DNA of 64,000 nt from Magicicada septendecula (Eukaryota > Arthropoda > Insecta > Hemiptera > Cicadidae), in contig CM068367.1 in the NCBI GenBank assembly GCA_034769895.1, positions 127,646,927 through 127,710,926 of the forward strand. Direction: 5' to 3'. Within the stretch, counting starts at the first letter, position 1. Each line of letters starts with the position of its first letter. The position numbers were made by a program, and so were the translations under genes. Shown in pieces: positions 25,050 to 37,085 of the stretch. The notes below the pieces were generated by a model that ran no database searches, was not told where the DNA came from, and was given only the letters and a program-made list of their open reading frames with translations.

Positions 25050-26365
25050 AAAATTGGCTGTTTCGTAAGAGCAGCTTCACACACGTATGGCGTAAAATTC
25101 CAGATGTGTGTTCTTCCATATAATGATAAAAATTAATGGAAAACAAAACTACACTCTTCATATGATAATCATGATCTTCAATTTGTCCACGACAATCTCT
25201 GAAGCTTCTGAACTGTTTGTTTATGCATAGCAGAAGTCTTTTGAAACACTTTCCCCCACGACAGAACAGTTTATCTAATTCTTTAGACAAAATGTACTCA
25301 TATTTTACAATCTTGCGTTGTAGAATGTCAAAAATCGCCAAATATACCAAAACCTAACTTACTTGATTTGAATAACTGTCAAATCTAAACTAGTCGTCCA
25401 ATAACGTTAAAATTTTAGACGATTGTCACTAAGACGGGTACAAATGTCACATAAAAATGTTTTAATCGGACGTTTACAGCGCACGAAATCCAAAAATTGC
25501 GGGAAGTGTTTGATCAAACCTCGTACATTATATCCAACTTTTTCATAAACCATTTTCATGACTTTAACGTACGCACGCACGTTCCAAGGTTACGTGAATT
25601 CCGAAAAATCCAATTATGTGGCTCACTCAATTTTCAACGCCCGTTGCTTCCTAAGACTAAGAAAACAGCGCGTAACAATGCTTCCATTTGGTCACAATTT
25701 GGCGATCTCGAGTACTTATTAAATGAACCCTCATTCCTCGCGGCTGATGTGATTTGACCCCGATGAGTCACACCGGGAACTCGTACGGTTGTTGCCAAGC
25801 AAGTTATAATTATTCCAGCAAAGCAAAAACTAATTCCCGACACTATCCAGTTAGTCTACACGAAGTTTAATATTGCGTCTCTGCTTTACGAGGGCATTAC
25901 TGTGTTGTGTTAAGTCTTTGTCATATTCACAGCGGTTATAAGAATAAACCGTCGCGCCGCATCGTTCCTAAATCGTCGCGATACTGTGCACAAAGCGTAC
26001 GTAATAATAGAATGTCGTTCCGTCTTCAAACAGCTGTTGTAATATTCTCTTAAGACTCTAATTAAATTCTGCATCAAAGGAGCCCGCCCGCTTCAGTAAA
26101 TCGGTTTCTTCACGAGCCCTGTCTTACTATCAGCACACAACGGTCAAACGAATGAATGACAACGTACTGGTGAGAGCGATTAGTGTACGATATGTTTAAA
26201 TAATACAGAAGTCTTCACACATCGTCCATGTGACACTTGAACGGATTCTCACAGAATTCAAGTTAAACTTTACGTTATTACTTACCCATTTTATTAACAT
26301 TTAAAATGTTTACAAGGACGTGTCGCAAATTTGCGGCCGATCGCTGGTGCGTGATCGAAAATGGG
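25050..26365. other. Gene-free interval
   Basis: No supportable gene. The small open frames have no recognisable domain. Confidence 0.5.
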
Positions 26366-26430
26366 AACCGGTGAGTTTCCATAGAAACTACTTCTTTGTT
26401 GTAAATAACGTAGTGCACATATAAAACTTC
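26366..26430 (+). repeat. Dispersed fragment of the array head block
   Basis: GTTTCCATAGAAACTACTTC is head text, and the following TTTGTTG...ATAACGTAGTGCACATATAAAA is the text that in the array lies about 220 bp further right. The two are joined through the shared CTACTTCTTT word, so this is a solitary internally deleted copy 4 kb outside the array. Confidence 0.65.
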
Positions 26431-26789
26431 GCTTATGAATGCGACTACATTTAACTTATAATCTGTACATTAGTAAATGAAGAATGAATTCATTGATTGG
26501 TGAATGAACACAAATATATATAGTTTTTAGATTTATTGAAGCATTTTCAATGCCTTTGTCTGTGCATTGCATTTGTGCAATGCCTGTAAATTTTTTTAAG
26601 GGAACCAATTTTCCTTTCTATTTTAAAATTCTGCCAACTAGTAACCAATACGCGACTAAAGGAACATTATTTTTTAAATTACAAATCGATGTTTTAAAAT
26701 TCTGTTAACACAAAATTCCCGAATTTTCAAAAAATTCAAACCAAAAATACCACAATCCTGTTGTATGCCATTAAAACTACATGAAAACG
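26431..26789. other. Gene-free interval
   Basis: AT-rich, nothing supportable. Confidence 0.5.
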
Positions 26790-27310
26790 CTACATACGCT
26801 ATAAGGGCATAGACCAGGTGTCACATTTCCTCTATCTTGGTTGTGACGTCATTTATGATGTAGATTATGACGTTGATCATAATTTTGCGAAGTTGCAGTC
26901 AATATGTCACACAATTCGCCAAGCGTTATCGATAAAAACAAGGAAACAAGCTCGACTAAAATTTTATAAGGTAATGGCGGATGTGCCAGTGTTGTATGGT
27001 TGTAATAGGCCTACTTGGATTCCGGTGAAGAAACAGCCGAGCAGGATACAGGCATCGGAGATGAGATTCTTGCGATCTGTTGAAGGCTACACTGTACAAT
27101 GAAGACAGTCGTAAAGAGGTGAACATTTTTAATATCCAAGATCCTATTGTAGAAACCAAAGAAAAATGCCTTGGTTATCTGAATGGAAGTTTGCCTACGG
27201 AAGTTTGGCAAGCCAACTGGACAAAGAAGTATAGTAAGACCAAGGAAGCGTCGGTGAAGTGGATGTATTCCTTTGGGACCGCAACAGGTTATTCGTCTAT
27301 TCCCTGATGG
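26790..27310 (+). pseudogene. Decayed non-LTR reverse transcriptase, C-terminal half
   Basis: The best preserved of these tails. An open stretch at 26818-27102 reads SHFLYLGCDV, DHNFAKLQSICHTIRQAL, RLKFYKVMADVPVLYGCNR, QPSRIQASEMRFLRSVEGYT. This is the typical F-YLG ... L-FYK-----LYG--- ... I-A-EM-FLRSV-GYT order after the reverse transcriptase core. A frame change follows, after which IQDPIVETKEKCLG and a W--H-like part continue to about 27300. No intact catalytic core lies upstream, so it is a 5'-truncated dead copy. Confidence 0.82.
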
Positions 27311-27590
27311 AAGAAGAGGGAAACTATATGACGACTCAACTCCGAACACTCATTAAACTTTGTTTTTACAACCAGTCAAATACTTTAGATTTATTATATT
27401 TGAAACTTTCATACTTGTTTTTGAAGTTAAATAACTCGAAAACTAAATGCCTCAAAAATCTAAAAATTAGTTTAGTATTTGTTTAATTAACTACCATTAT
27501 ACGAAAAATTATGCCATTCCACTGTTCAGAGCATTGATTGATTTGACACGGAATATTAATTCAGAACACGTGAGTGTTTAATACATTTCT

Positions 27591-27750
27591 GTAAAGTTGT
27601 AGAAAATGTAATTTTGAATCTAATTACAACTTTTTAAATAGATTTCCGTAACGTTGTAGAAAATGTAATTTTGAATCTAATTACAACTTTTTAAATAGAT
27701 TTCCGTAAAGTTGTAGAAAATGTAAGTTTGAATGTATTTACAATTTTACC
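27591..27750. repeat. 57-bp tandem repeat, about 2.7 copies
   Basis: GTAAAGTTGTAGAAAATGTA begins at 27591 and recurs at 27648 and 27705. Each unit contains the inverted words GTTGTA and TACAAC and a longer TGTAATT / AATTACA pair, so each can fold back on itself. Confidence 0.9.
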
Positions 27751-29559
27751 AAGATTTTTGTTGAAATAACCAAAGTCGAAATAAACGCGTAGGACTCAAA
27801 TGAATATTTCAATGATGATTTGTTCCGTACGGATTCCAGACGTTTCACGACCAACCTGTTACCATCAATCCACATTATTTGGAAAAATACCGTACAAATC
27901 AGTCCAGTCCAGGCTGATTCATTAGTTTCTCTTTCCTTACGTAGGGTGGAGGACATTCCTTCGTCATCGGCGAGCGCACCTGCGTTAGGTGCGAAGTCCG
28001 TCGTCGTCTCATCTCTCGACACAAATAGACGACGACAAACCCCTCCCACCGCATTCCGCCGCTTGCCAAAGTACACCGTCTCCTTCCCCCGACCAGTTGG
28101 CGCAGGTCAGTGTCATCGTGCGTACCACACCACATTTGTTTACCAAACGCACGCATCCGCCTTATCGTATTACTCGGCCGATCAACATGTCTCTCGTGTA
28201 GTATGTATATACCCGCAGCGTTCTTGTGGCAACTGATACTATTACGTACTACTAGTCAGCGTAGATGTCGTTACCCCTGTAGGGCCCGACACGTGTCGCA
28301 GCTGTTACCGCTGCTTGTCTCTGCCAATAATCATACGCCTTATTTGGAACACGTACTTCCTCGTGCCCCATCCTTTCCTTGCTAATAACACGAGAACTAA
28401 CATTCTCTAAGATCGGATCGATAAAAGTCGTTAATTCGGATGTCGTATTCTACTTGAGAAATTTACTTCTGCATTCAAAATACTAAAATATATTTAGTAC
28501 TATACATTAGAAAAAGATAAAACATGACATGTTCACTTCACCGAATTTTACTGGTTGAGCATAATATGTAAAATTTTATGCGTCGATATGAAATAACAGG
28601 ACGATACAAATGTGAAAACAGAAAAATTACTTATTTCTAACTTTTTCCTCTTTGATGTTTCTCCTTAGAGATTACTCATCATTTCCCTCAGCGAATGTCT
28701 GATCAAAAGTTTTCTACTATACGATCTCCGTCATACATTCTTCCTTTGTTAGCCTTTCTCGGGGTCCCAGTGTTTTGCTTTAACGTCTTCCATTATATGA
28801 ACCATTGTACAACGGACGAAGAGTCTGGTCTTAAAAATAAAACGTGTTAAAAATGTTCGAAAGCTACCATACACCGTACACCATAATATATACAAAAATA
28901 TATTTGTAATCGAAATCTGTATACACTGGGTGTTCAGTTTTCAGTATAAAAATTCTGTGATCGCTATAAACATGGGTCATGAACCATCATTATAACCCCA
29001 TCATTATTAGACCCCACGCCTCAAGTCTACATGTAACTGACTGTCCATTCCATCTTCACAAATTCAAAAGACTTGTTAGTTTCGATTATTGCTCTTTTCA
29101 CTCTGTTTTATTTGTAATTTTCACTGTTTCTATGACCCATTATTATAACTGAGTATTTACGAGTAGGCCTACATGTTAAAAAACAATCTTCACATAACAA
29201 ACTGTAGTTGTAAAAACGTAAAAAAGTTTTAAATATTCTGATGCGTGATTACTCACGCAACAGAGTAATTAATTACTCAAGAGAGGACATACAAAGAAAA
29301 ATAAAAAAGAACTGAGGACTTCTCACACGTGCTTTTAGTGTCCGAACTACAAAACATTAATGTCCTAACGGCAGCCTCAGATGAAGCTCGTAACGAGCGA
29401 ATGCTAGTTAATGCAGAAAAAATTAATAATTTCTATCTAAAATAATTGTGTACTCTTCGTTCATCATTTCTCGTCATCGTCCAAACAAACAAGTCACGAA
29501 GACAACAAACAAGTGAAATGAAGATCTTGAGTAAAACCAAAAGGTTGCACCCTTAGAGA
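27751..29559. other. Gene-free interval, partly CG-rich
   Basis: Positions 27960-28340 are clearly richer in C, G and CG dinucleotides than the surroundings and several overlapping frames stay open. I see no known domain, splice pattern or core promoter that would make it a gene. It could be an exon or promoter of a host gene I cannot recognise. Confidence 0.45.
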
Positions 29560-29825
29560 TCGAATACGAAATGAAGATATAAGAACTGAACTAAATGAAT
29601 ATTCTATGGCCACAAGAATAAGGGAAAGACAAAAATAAAATGGAGGCAGCATATCCAGACAATGGAATATATGAGGCTACCTAAACAAGTAACACGAGAG
29701 AGACTTCAGGGAAGACGTGATATTATAGGTAGACCAAAGAATAGATGGCTTCAGTTAAATCAAAACAGGCTGTAAGCCTATACATTAACGTGGAGAAAAA
29801 GAAGAAGAAGAATTGTGTTCTGCGT
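29560..29825 (+). pseudogene. Non-LTR reverse transcriptase terminal remnant
   Basis: The reading KWRQHIQTMEYMRLPKQVTR, then LQGRRDIIGRPKNRWLQLN matches the last conserved part of these elements (W--H---M----LPK ... G-R--GRP--RW). It ends in a stop and is followed by a GAA trinucleotide run near 29803-29815. Only about 80 codons remain. Confidence 0.7.
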
Positions 29826-29829
29826 GAGA

Positions 29830-31640
29830 ATTATTTTATATAGTTGATGGTAGGCCTAACATCAGACACGTCGTCGATAACAGAATCCAAGAATTAAATG
29901 GCATTATTCGATACAGTGGAATGAAAGAAACCATCGTCCAAAACCCGAAAGAACAAAGTCTATGCTACGGACACGAATGTAGGAACAAACAACACGCAAA
30001 TCATTTTTAAATATTCGGATCAATGAAAACGAAGAATAAAAACCATGACTAATATGGATTCACGGAATCGAAAGAGCCACGGGTAAAACGGACTTAACGT
30101 ATAAAGATGTTTACCATAAACGGTTACGCAGACAGAGATGCGGGATAGTCGAAGAGAGTCTTGTTACATTTTAAGAAACAATGTTGTACATTCCTAAGTA
30201 AACTACTAAGATCCGGTATTTCTGGACGAGTGTACTCAACAAAATAAATTACTCCCATGACCAACTGACAGACAAAACAATGCAAGTCGTAGAACCCGCG
30301 TCTACGATGAAATGAAAACAAAACTATTTTTCTTTTTTAAATACTTTCTACGTCTATAAATACAGACTGGAGGCAGACAAACAAACGAGCCTAATGTGTT
30401 TCCTATCACGTCCTACTACGTGTATATATATCACCACTTGGCGTGAACGCCCCCTCTCTGCGCAACTATTACGGCGATTCCTTGTCATCGCATGCTTCCA
30501 GAAATACAACACAGCGTGCGCCTTCCATCACTCAGCTACGCCATACGGATACATAACAACCCATCGACGCCGTTACTGGGAATTTACACCATCCATCTCC
30601 ATCCACTGTAAACGCCACAAAAATTCTTTACGCTGCGGACGTATGAATCACGCTAACCCTTTAACGCTGTTGTAAATTTATTTTAGTTTTCGCTATTTTC
30701 GTGTAATTTTTGCAGTTCGCGTATTTCCAACAGAGTTTTGGGATGGTGACAGCCGTTTTTTCCCCCGAACGAATTTACGGCTTCCCTCAGCTTAATGCGC
30801 TGCCATTCATCAGGCTAACGGCTATCATTCAGTCATGTTCAATGAACTCGCCGACCGTTTATCGCAGCTAAAAAAAGAAAAGACGCTCGGCGAGGAAAAA
30901 AGAACCAACAAACGGTTCCTGACCCATCAAAGTCTTGAACTGTGAAACGATTTATAAATGTCGTGTACGTATCGTTGATACTAATCGGTTTACTTTAATT
31001 TTTTTTTTAATTCACTAATTAAAACTTGGATGTCCCCTTTTATATGCCAACGCTAACACTTACAGTCAATGTGGGTTAGGTTACATTACATAATCAACAG
31101 GAAATACGAGTATGGTGCTGCTGCTAGATTACGCCTAAATCACTTTTAACTTCCCCCCTAATGAGGTTAGGTGAATTCAGTGTCCGGTGGGACGTCGTGA
31201 TAAACGAATCCATACCACGACAATCCACTGTGGAAGCCTGGGTGCTGACCATCCGGACTCCTACACAATACAATTCTCTTCTGACATTGGCTTTTAGTAC
31301 AGTATTGCAATTAACGTGTATTACATGTAATGGAGACGTTATTTAACAAACAGTATACACACTTGTTTAATACGAGGACTCTAATGTAACTAGGGTCAAT
31401 ATTTTACGGTTTTCTGGTAGCATTATCCGACACTGTACGTTTAATTATTTCGATTTAGATCATACGTGACCGACGGATCCCAGAGCTTCCCATTGTGTAC
31501 ATTGAAATGACACAGAAAGTTAGCACGTAATCTTCGGAGACTTCTTTTTCTATCCTATTTAAAACTTAACGGTTTTCGGTCGTCTATCCATCTTGCGAAT
31601 ACGTTTCTTTGTCTTGGCTTTTGCCCCGCTTCCATCATGT
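29830..31640. other. Gene-free interval
   Basis: No supportable gene. Two open frames of 65 and 93 codons at 30124-30321 and 30394-30675 show no motif. Confidence 0.5.
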
Positions 31641-31649
31641 TCTTCCCTC

Positions 31650-31935
31650 TCCTATTTGCTACATCTCTGATACTTGGGGTTCCCGATCGGACCACTTGGT
31701 CTTCTTACTCTACTTTCAATTCAAATACCGTTTTGGTATACCCACTTGTTTAACCTGCACCATACGTGTCCATGCATTCCAGTTACTTCTATTTCCTTAA
31801 CAGATGACGTTTCTAATTCTTCTTTTACATCCCGTTTCGTATTATTCTTTCCAGTTTTACAAACTACTCTTCTCAGATGTTACACCTCCGGTGTTGTTCT
31901 TCTCCACTTCAACTTGTCTCCCGTTGTCAAAACTC
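31650..31935 (-). pseudogene. Probable decayed non-LTR reverse transcriptase tail
   Basis: On the minus strand RRVVCKTGKNNTKRDVKEEL, then SVKEIEVTGMHGHVWCRLN and, across a frame change, VGIPKRYLN and RRPSGPIGNPK follow the pattern -IRN--V--EL---S---KI----L-W-GHV-RM----IPK---W---G-RP-GRP. The match is loose and frames change twice, so I rate it lower than the other tails. Confidence 0.5.
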
Positions 31936-32871
31936 TGCCCCACATCAACCATACGCCTGGTTGATCTGCGGGTTTATACAGGTGATTTTCGTTTTTCAAC
32001 TCGTTTCTCTTATACTTATGAGTAAGGCCGGGATTTTTATGTAATTAGATATTTGAATGCTGAGTGCATATTTACACGGAAAAGCCAGATATCGGCGAAT
32101 CATACCAATAGGTGTCTTATCCGCGAGTTTAATTTTACATATTTTGTTCATATTACATATTTCACTCCATCTTACATATGTCTACATATTTTAGCTACTT
32201 TACTATACTTTACTTCAATTTGAAAATTGAAATGTCAAAAAATAGTTAGGCCTATAACAACATTACTCAGATGCGCAAATGTGCAATTAATCAGAATCAG
32301 GTGCAATTAAATTTATTGCAAGAAAAGGCAAAATATTGCATCTGTTGCAATCGCACGCATAGATTCTACTTTCAAGAAGTAAAATTTTTTACGAACTCAA
32401 GCGACAAGTAAGGCATTTCGCACGGGATGTTAGATGAGAATGGTATGCGCGGCCCACTCCTTATTTACGTTTCGTTCGCACGTTCAGCAGACTCGGTGGG
32501 GAAAGAACGTGCTGTCCGCAGTAAATAAATACTCTTCGCAGATCTTGCAATTCTCGCAACGGATTCCATCTACCTAAACAAACAAATATCTATATAACTC
32601 TGCTATTGTAGGGCACAATGTGATTTTTGACGCCAGTATTATCGACGCTCTCGGAGTGTAAGTCTACACGTAAATAACAACCTGGTGTGCAGTGTGGTGC
32701 GTTGAAGTTATTAAGTCAGTGTTTTGTGTTTCGCCTACACTTCTGCGCTTGCTTGTTTCTTGCCTTGGCGGATTCTCGTTGTTGGACAAAAGACGTCTTA
32801 AATAATATATTGTGCGGTATTGTTCAACGCAAGTTCTTAAGAGTTTTAAATACAAATATCCTTGTTTTATC

Positions 32872-33861
32872 ATGGCACCGACCGCATCATCTTTGTCATC
32901 TAAGTTAAAATCATGGGTACAGATTGACAGTGCTTTTACAACTGACGGTAAAGCTGTATTTTGCCAAGTTTGTGATAAAAATATTGGCTGTTCCATTAAG
33001 TCTCAACTGGAACAACATTTGCGAAGTAATTTACATACTAGAAATAAAGAACGATCTTCTTCATCGAAACAGGTACTACTTACAAAGATGCAGCAGCAAT
33101 CTTCATCATCTAATAGTGAGTTTTATAAAGACATGGCTTTAGCAATGATTGCTGCTAATGTGCCTCAATTTAAGTCTTTCTTAGAGAAATACTTCAAACG
33201 TAATATTCCAGACGAATCGACACTTAGAAAAAATTACTTGAACGTTTGCTATATTGAGACTTTGGAAAAAATCACAGCCGACATCGGTGATTCTTATATA
33301 TGGATAGGTGTTGATGAGACAACGGACGCTGTTGGTCGTTACATCGCAAATCTTATTGTGGGTAAGTTAGATTCCGAGAATCCAGCCATGCCCTACTTGA
33401 TTTACTGTAAGCCCCTGGAGCAAACAAATCACTCAAAAGTAGCTCGATTTATTAATGATGGACTGAAAGTGTTATGGCCAAATGGTGTTAAAGAAGAGAA
33501 GGTACTGGTGTTGTATACAGATGCAGCAGCATACATGTTGAAAGCAGGTAATTCTCTAAATGTGTTTTACCCCAACCTACTACATGTTACATGCCTGGCT
33601 CATGGATTCCATCGAGTAGCTGGAACTGTCAGAGACCTTTTCCCCGAAGTAAATACATTAATATCAGCAACAAAAAAGGTGTTCTTGAAAGCTCCTTACC
33701 GTATCCAGTGCTACAAACAAAGGCTACCTGACACATCTCTGCCTCCAGAACCCGTAATTACAAGATGGGGAACCTGGATCGAAGCCGTAAATTTCTACAG
33801 TGACAATTTTGAAGCTGTGAAGTCTGGTGGAAACATTATCTCCCGATTCTGCAGTCAGTGA
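32872..33861 (+). CDS. hAT transposase, N-terminal and core part (329 aa, ends early)
   Basis: I chose the methionine at 32872 (MAPTASS) over the in-frame one at 32812, since the protein family normally starts shortly before its zinc finger. Residues 31-55 form a BED-like zinc finger (C31-x2-C34-x14-H49-x5-H55). The region up to about residue 130 matches the start of CGGBP1-like hAT proteins as I know them. WIGVDETTDAVG has the first catalytic aspartate and LVLYTDAAAYML the second. HVTCLAHGFHRVA holds the conserved C-x2-H of hAT enzymes, and VITRWGTWIEA the RW motif. The frame stops at 33861 before the last catalytic glutamate and the dimerisation domain. Those remain downstream in other frames, so the gene as a whole is a recent pseudogene. 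Confidence 0.88.
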   Translation: MAPTASSLSSKLKSWVQIDSAFTTDGKAVFCQVCDKNIGCSIKSQLEQHLRSNLHTRNKERSSSSKQVLLTKMQQQSSSSNSEFYKDMALAMIAANVPQFKSFLEKYFKRNIPDESTLRKNYLNVCYIETLEKITADIGDSYIWIGVDETTDAVGRYIANLIVGKLDSENPAMPYLIYCKPLEQTNHSKVARFINDGLKVLWPNGVKEEKVLVLYTDAAAYMLKAGNSLNVFYPNLLHVTCLAHGFHRVAGTVRDLFPEVNTLISATKKVFLKAPYRIQCYKQRLPDTSLPPEPVITRWGTWIEAVNFYSDNFEAVKSGGNIISRFCSQ

Positions 33862-34290
33862 GCGAATCCTTGTCTGCATTCAACAACTCTAAGGTGATAT
33901 GTTCAGTTTCGTACATCATAAACGCATTTCGGTTGGCTTCCCGATAGTATCAAGACACTGGAGACTGCAGGTCTGACTCTCTAAGAAGCCATAGGAATAG
34001 TTGAAGAGGCAGTTAACAAGTTAAATGCTGTGCAGGGTGAAGTCGGTGACAAAGTTTCCACTAAATTAAATGCTGTGCTGAATAGAAACCCTGGTTACTC
34101 AACTTTACATACCATTTATCGCATATGTAACGGAGAAACTGTAGAATCGATTGAAATAATATTCTTCCAAGTACGATTCGTCTGTATAAATATGCGCCGG
34201 TGACGACATGTGATGTCGATAGATCCTTTTCTATATATAAAAACATACTCTCAGACCGAAGACAGACAATATAGAAAAGTATTTAATAAT
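33862..34290 (+). pseudogene. hAT transposase C-terminal remnant, frameshifted
   Basis: Directly after the stop the reading continues one frame off as VSESLSAFNNSKVI. It then goes on in further frames as IVEEAVNKLNAVQGEVGDKV, NRNPGYSTL and finally YAPVTTCDVDRSFSIYKNIL followed by SDRR. The last phrase is the hAT C-terminal dimerisation block (usually P-TS-DVERSFS-YK---SDRR). At least three frame changes separate these pieces. Confidence 0.8.
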
Positions 34291-34336
34291 TAATTGTGCA
34301 ACTAAACAGTGGTAAAAAAACTTACGTGGACACTTT

Positions 34337-34395
34337 ATTCTTATGCAGAGTTATAGTAGTTATATATTCTTATGCAGAGTTATAGTAGAGTTATA
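34337..34395. repeat. Short tandem duplication inside the hAT element
   Basis: ATTCTTATGCAGAGTTATAG occurs at about 34337 and again about 29 bp later, near the 3' end of the transposon. Confidence 0.8.
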
Positions 34396-34532
34396 TATAT
34401 ACAATATAGATTTTCAAGTCAAAAATCTACCTTTAATTTTATAGTAATTTCAACTCTCCTAGTAAAATACTTTGTTAAATAGTTATATTTTGCCATTTTT
34501 TGCTACATAAAAATCCGGGCCCTACTTATGAG

Positions 34533-36669
34533 AACGTTATTTATATGGTAGTATACTCTGTTGCCTTTACTTACGTGATTTTTAATTTATCCATCCAATT
34601 TTCAGTCTTTATGTATTATGAATCCAAATATTCATATTCTTTTGCATACTGTATTTGCTGACCGTTCATCGTGACCGGCAAGTTTTTCGTTCTGCAATCG
34701 CAATTAACATGAATAATTTTTTCTTGCTTATTTGACAACTATTTTCATTTTTACATCTGATTTGAATAGAAATAGGTCTGAATAGGATTTACTTCTTCTT
34801 TCTTTCTTGTTTTTCTCCACCTAAAAATTATATCTTGTCGCTACAACCAGTAATTACTGTTTTCCGCCATTCTTTTGAGCGTATCATTACCTTCCAGCTC
34901 CCATCACTATCTCTACATCTGCAAAAATGTCCTCCTTGGTCATCCTCATCCTGTATTCTCCGACAGTTTTCATTGACAAAAGGGTATCGTTTGAAAGGAC
35001 ACCAGTATTATAAACAGCGGAACCGATATACACAAGGACAAGACAATAGCATCATCGTTGCCCACCAATCTTTAATTAGAAGTTGTATAAACAGAATTCA
35101 GAAGACCTGGAACAAGTTTATCCGAAAGTGATACCTGCGTATTTCGCCCTCTGGGAACCTACACATGGATATCTCTGGCATTTACTCCCATTCAAAAATT
35201 CTACGGTTATCAAAGAGAAAAACCATTTGTCATTTTTCTATTTCAATCTAAGGTATAGCTGCCAATTCTGTACTTCACTACGGAGCGTCGAAATCGACCG
35301 ACCCTACAAACGAAAATCGGTTTTCGCTAAGCCATCGAAACATGCCGTCCGGTTAAGAAAAGGTAATCTGAAAAATACCAAAGAGTACAGAACATTGGCG
35401 CCAACGCTCGGGCACGAAACTGTGCCAAATCAATGACTCAACTGTATCTCACACGATACGTTATCAACACCGTTGTGTAATAAGTCTTGAATTATTCGTA
35501 TGATTAATCAGGGAAAAGTTTTCTTTCCCTTGCAGGCTACAATGCTCCTTATACGTAGCCGTACAATACTCCAATCTATTATAAACTACACTTATATATA
35601 AATTACATCAGCATTATCACATCCAAAACTATCTGACCTACACTCTTATTCAAATTATTAAATTGTTCTACGTAACTACATCAAACGCTTTCTCAAATTA
35701 TATAGGAGCAGCCTGAAAGCACTAATTTTCATGATGACAACATGTAAGCCTAATGATGGGTACAACTATTATCGAGTTCTAGTCTGTTATCTTTTGGAGG
35801 ATAAAGTTAGACAATTTCACATTGTTAAAGCCGTGCTGCTTTAACCGCATGACCATACCGCTGGATGATTTTCAATAATAAATGTAGGCCTACATTTTTT
35901 GAGTGCATTTCATTCAATTCGTTTCGGAAAAAGATTTAATGAGTTTACACAAATCGATTTGGGCTCGGTTAAGTTTAAGCAACCGCTTATGAAATAATTA
36001 ATAGAACGGATTGAACGATGAGCACAACTATAACTATATTCTTGAAAGAAAAAAATAAAAGTTAATAATAAAATGATGCGAAAGTTTTTACAACGTTAGG
36101 CCTTTCGCAGTTGGCACTGTTAAGAACTTGATATCTATAAACAACGCACAGTAGAAAAAAAATCTGTTGATAAATCAAAGTGAGAAACAGCCGTTAGCGG
36201 ACTATGTATTTCTGGCATGAAGCCCTGGAACATCCGTCCATCCCTTATCTCTATTTCTTCGTACGCGGGTGACTGGAAGTCAAGGACAACTGTGGTGTCT
36301 CTTGTACCGCTGCCAATATCTAATTATAATTCATGCAACGAGCGGAATGCGACACCAGGCTCGCGGTAACTAATTATTCAAGAGGCGGGAGTTCTATTTC
36401 CTCTTCATCAACGCGACCACAATGAGTCACACCGCGTTAGACGCCTTCTTTTATTTATTTATTTGTATTCTTTTTTATTCTCCTTCTATTATGTGCGCGT
36501 TCCATATCGACCTATCGGAATATTACACTACCGCTAAAGCTGCAAAACGCCCTGATATAAATAAATAAACAATTACTCACAGTACGCCTACATAAAAAAT
36601 TCATCACCGCTAAAATATCGATAATACAAGCACCTCAATCATTAACAACGTGTTACGTCTTCAAGACTG
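34533..36669. other. Gene-free interval
   Basis: No supportable gene. Two overlapping open frames at 34835-35436 have no recognisable motif. Confidence 0.5.
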
Positions 36670-37085
36670 AAAGAAAATCAACAAGTAAAGAAACACCTGA
36701 AGTTCTACAAGGCTCTCCCCGCACTCTACGGGTCTGACAATTGGATTTTATCGAAATCCCAGGCCAGTCGTATTCAATGATATCTATCAGCCACGTAGTA
36801 GGATATACTATCTTTGAGTCAGCAAAACGAATATCGCTGTACCGCAGGAACTCGCTATTATGAGTAGGCTATGCTTAATAAGATCGCCCAATATCGGTTA
36901 AAACGTATGCAACACCTTAACCGAATAGACGACTGTCGCATCTCCCAAACAACTACTGAATTACAAGCCGAAAGGACGGAGATGTGTGGGGTGTCCGAAG
37001 AAGCGTTGGAGCGACATCTGGTTGGGATCGGAAACAAACCATTATTGGTTTAATCCTTGCTGAACATGGTGATGATGATGACGAC
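36670..37085 (+). pseudogene. Decayed non-LTR reverse transcriptase, C-terminal tail
   Basis: The reading QVKKHLKFYKALPALYGSDN then WILSKSQASRIQ is the FYK----LYGS-NW block. After stops, YRLKRMQHLNRIDDCRISQ is the W--H--RM block and, in a shifted frame, YKPKGRRCVGCPKKRWSDIW the G-R--G-P--RW block. A GAT/GAC trinucleotide run follows at about 37066-37084. Confidence 0.75.

Larger units (their letters stand above)
32023..34524 (+). mobile_element. hAT-superfamily DNA transposon with both ends
   Basis: The element is 2502 bp. The left end (32023-32043) starts TAAGGCCGGGATTTTTATG and the right end (34504-34524), reversed, starts TAGGGCCCGGATTTTTATG; 19 of 21 bases match. A perfect 8-bp target duplication CTTATGAG flanks it at 32015-32022 and 34525-34532. 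An 8-bp duplication and T/CAGGG-type ends are typical of hAT. Inside is one transposase gene, open for two thirds of its length. Confidence 0.95.

Noticed and set aside
27960..28340. CpG-rich patch as a host promoter or first exon
   Set aside because: Composition alone is suggestive, but no core promoter, splice site series or recognisable peptide supports it.
31609..32025. Plus-strand open frames rich in Phe, Leu and Ser
   Set aside because: They are the antisense of the probable reverse transcriptase tail on the minus strand; pyrimidine-rich sequence gives hydrophobic frames by chance.
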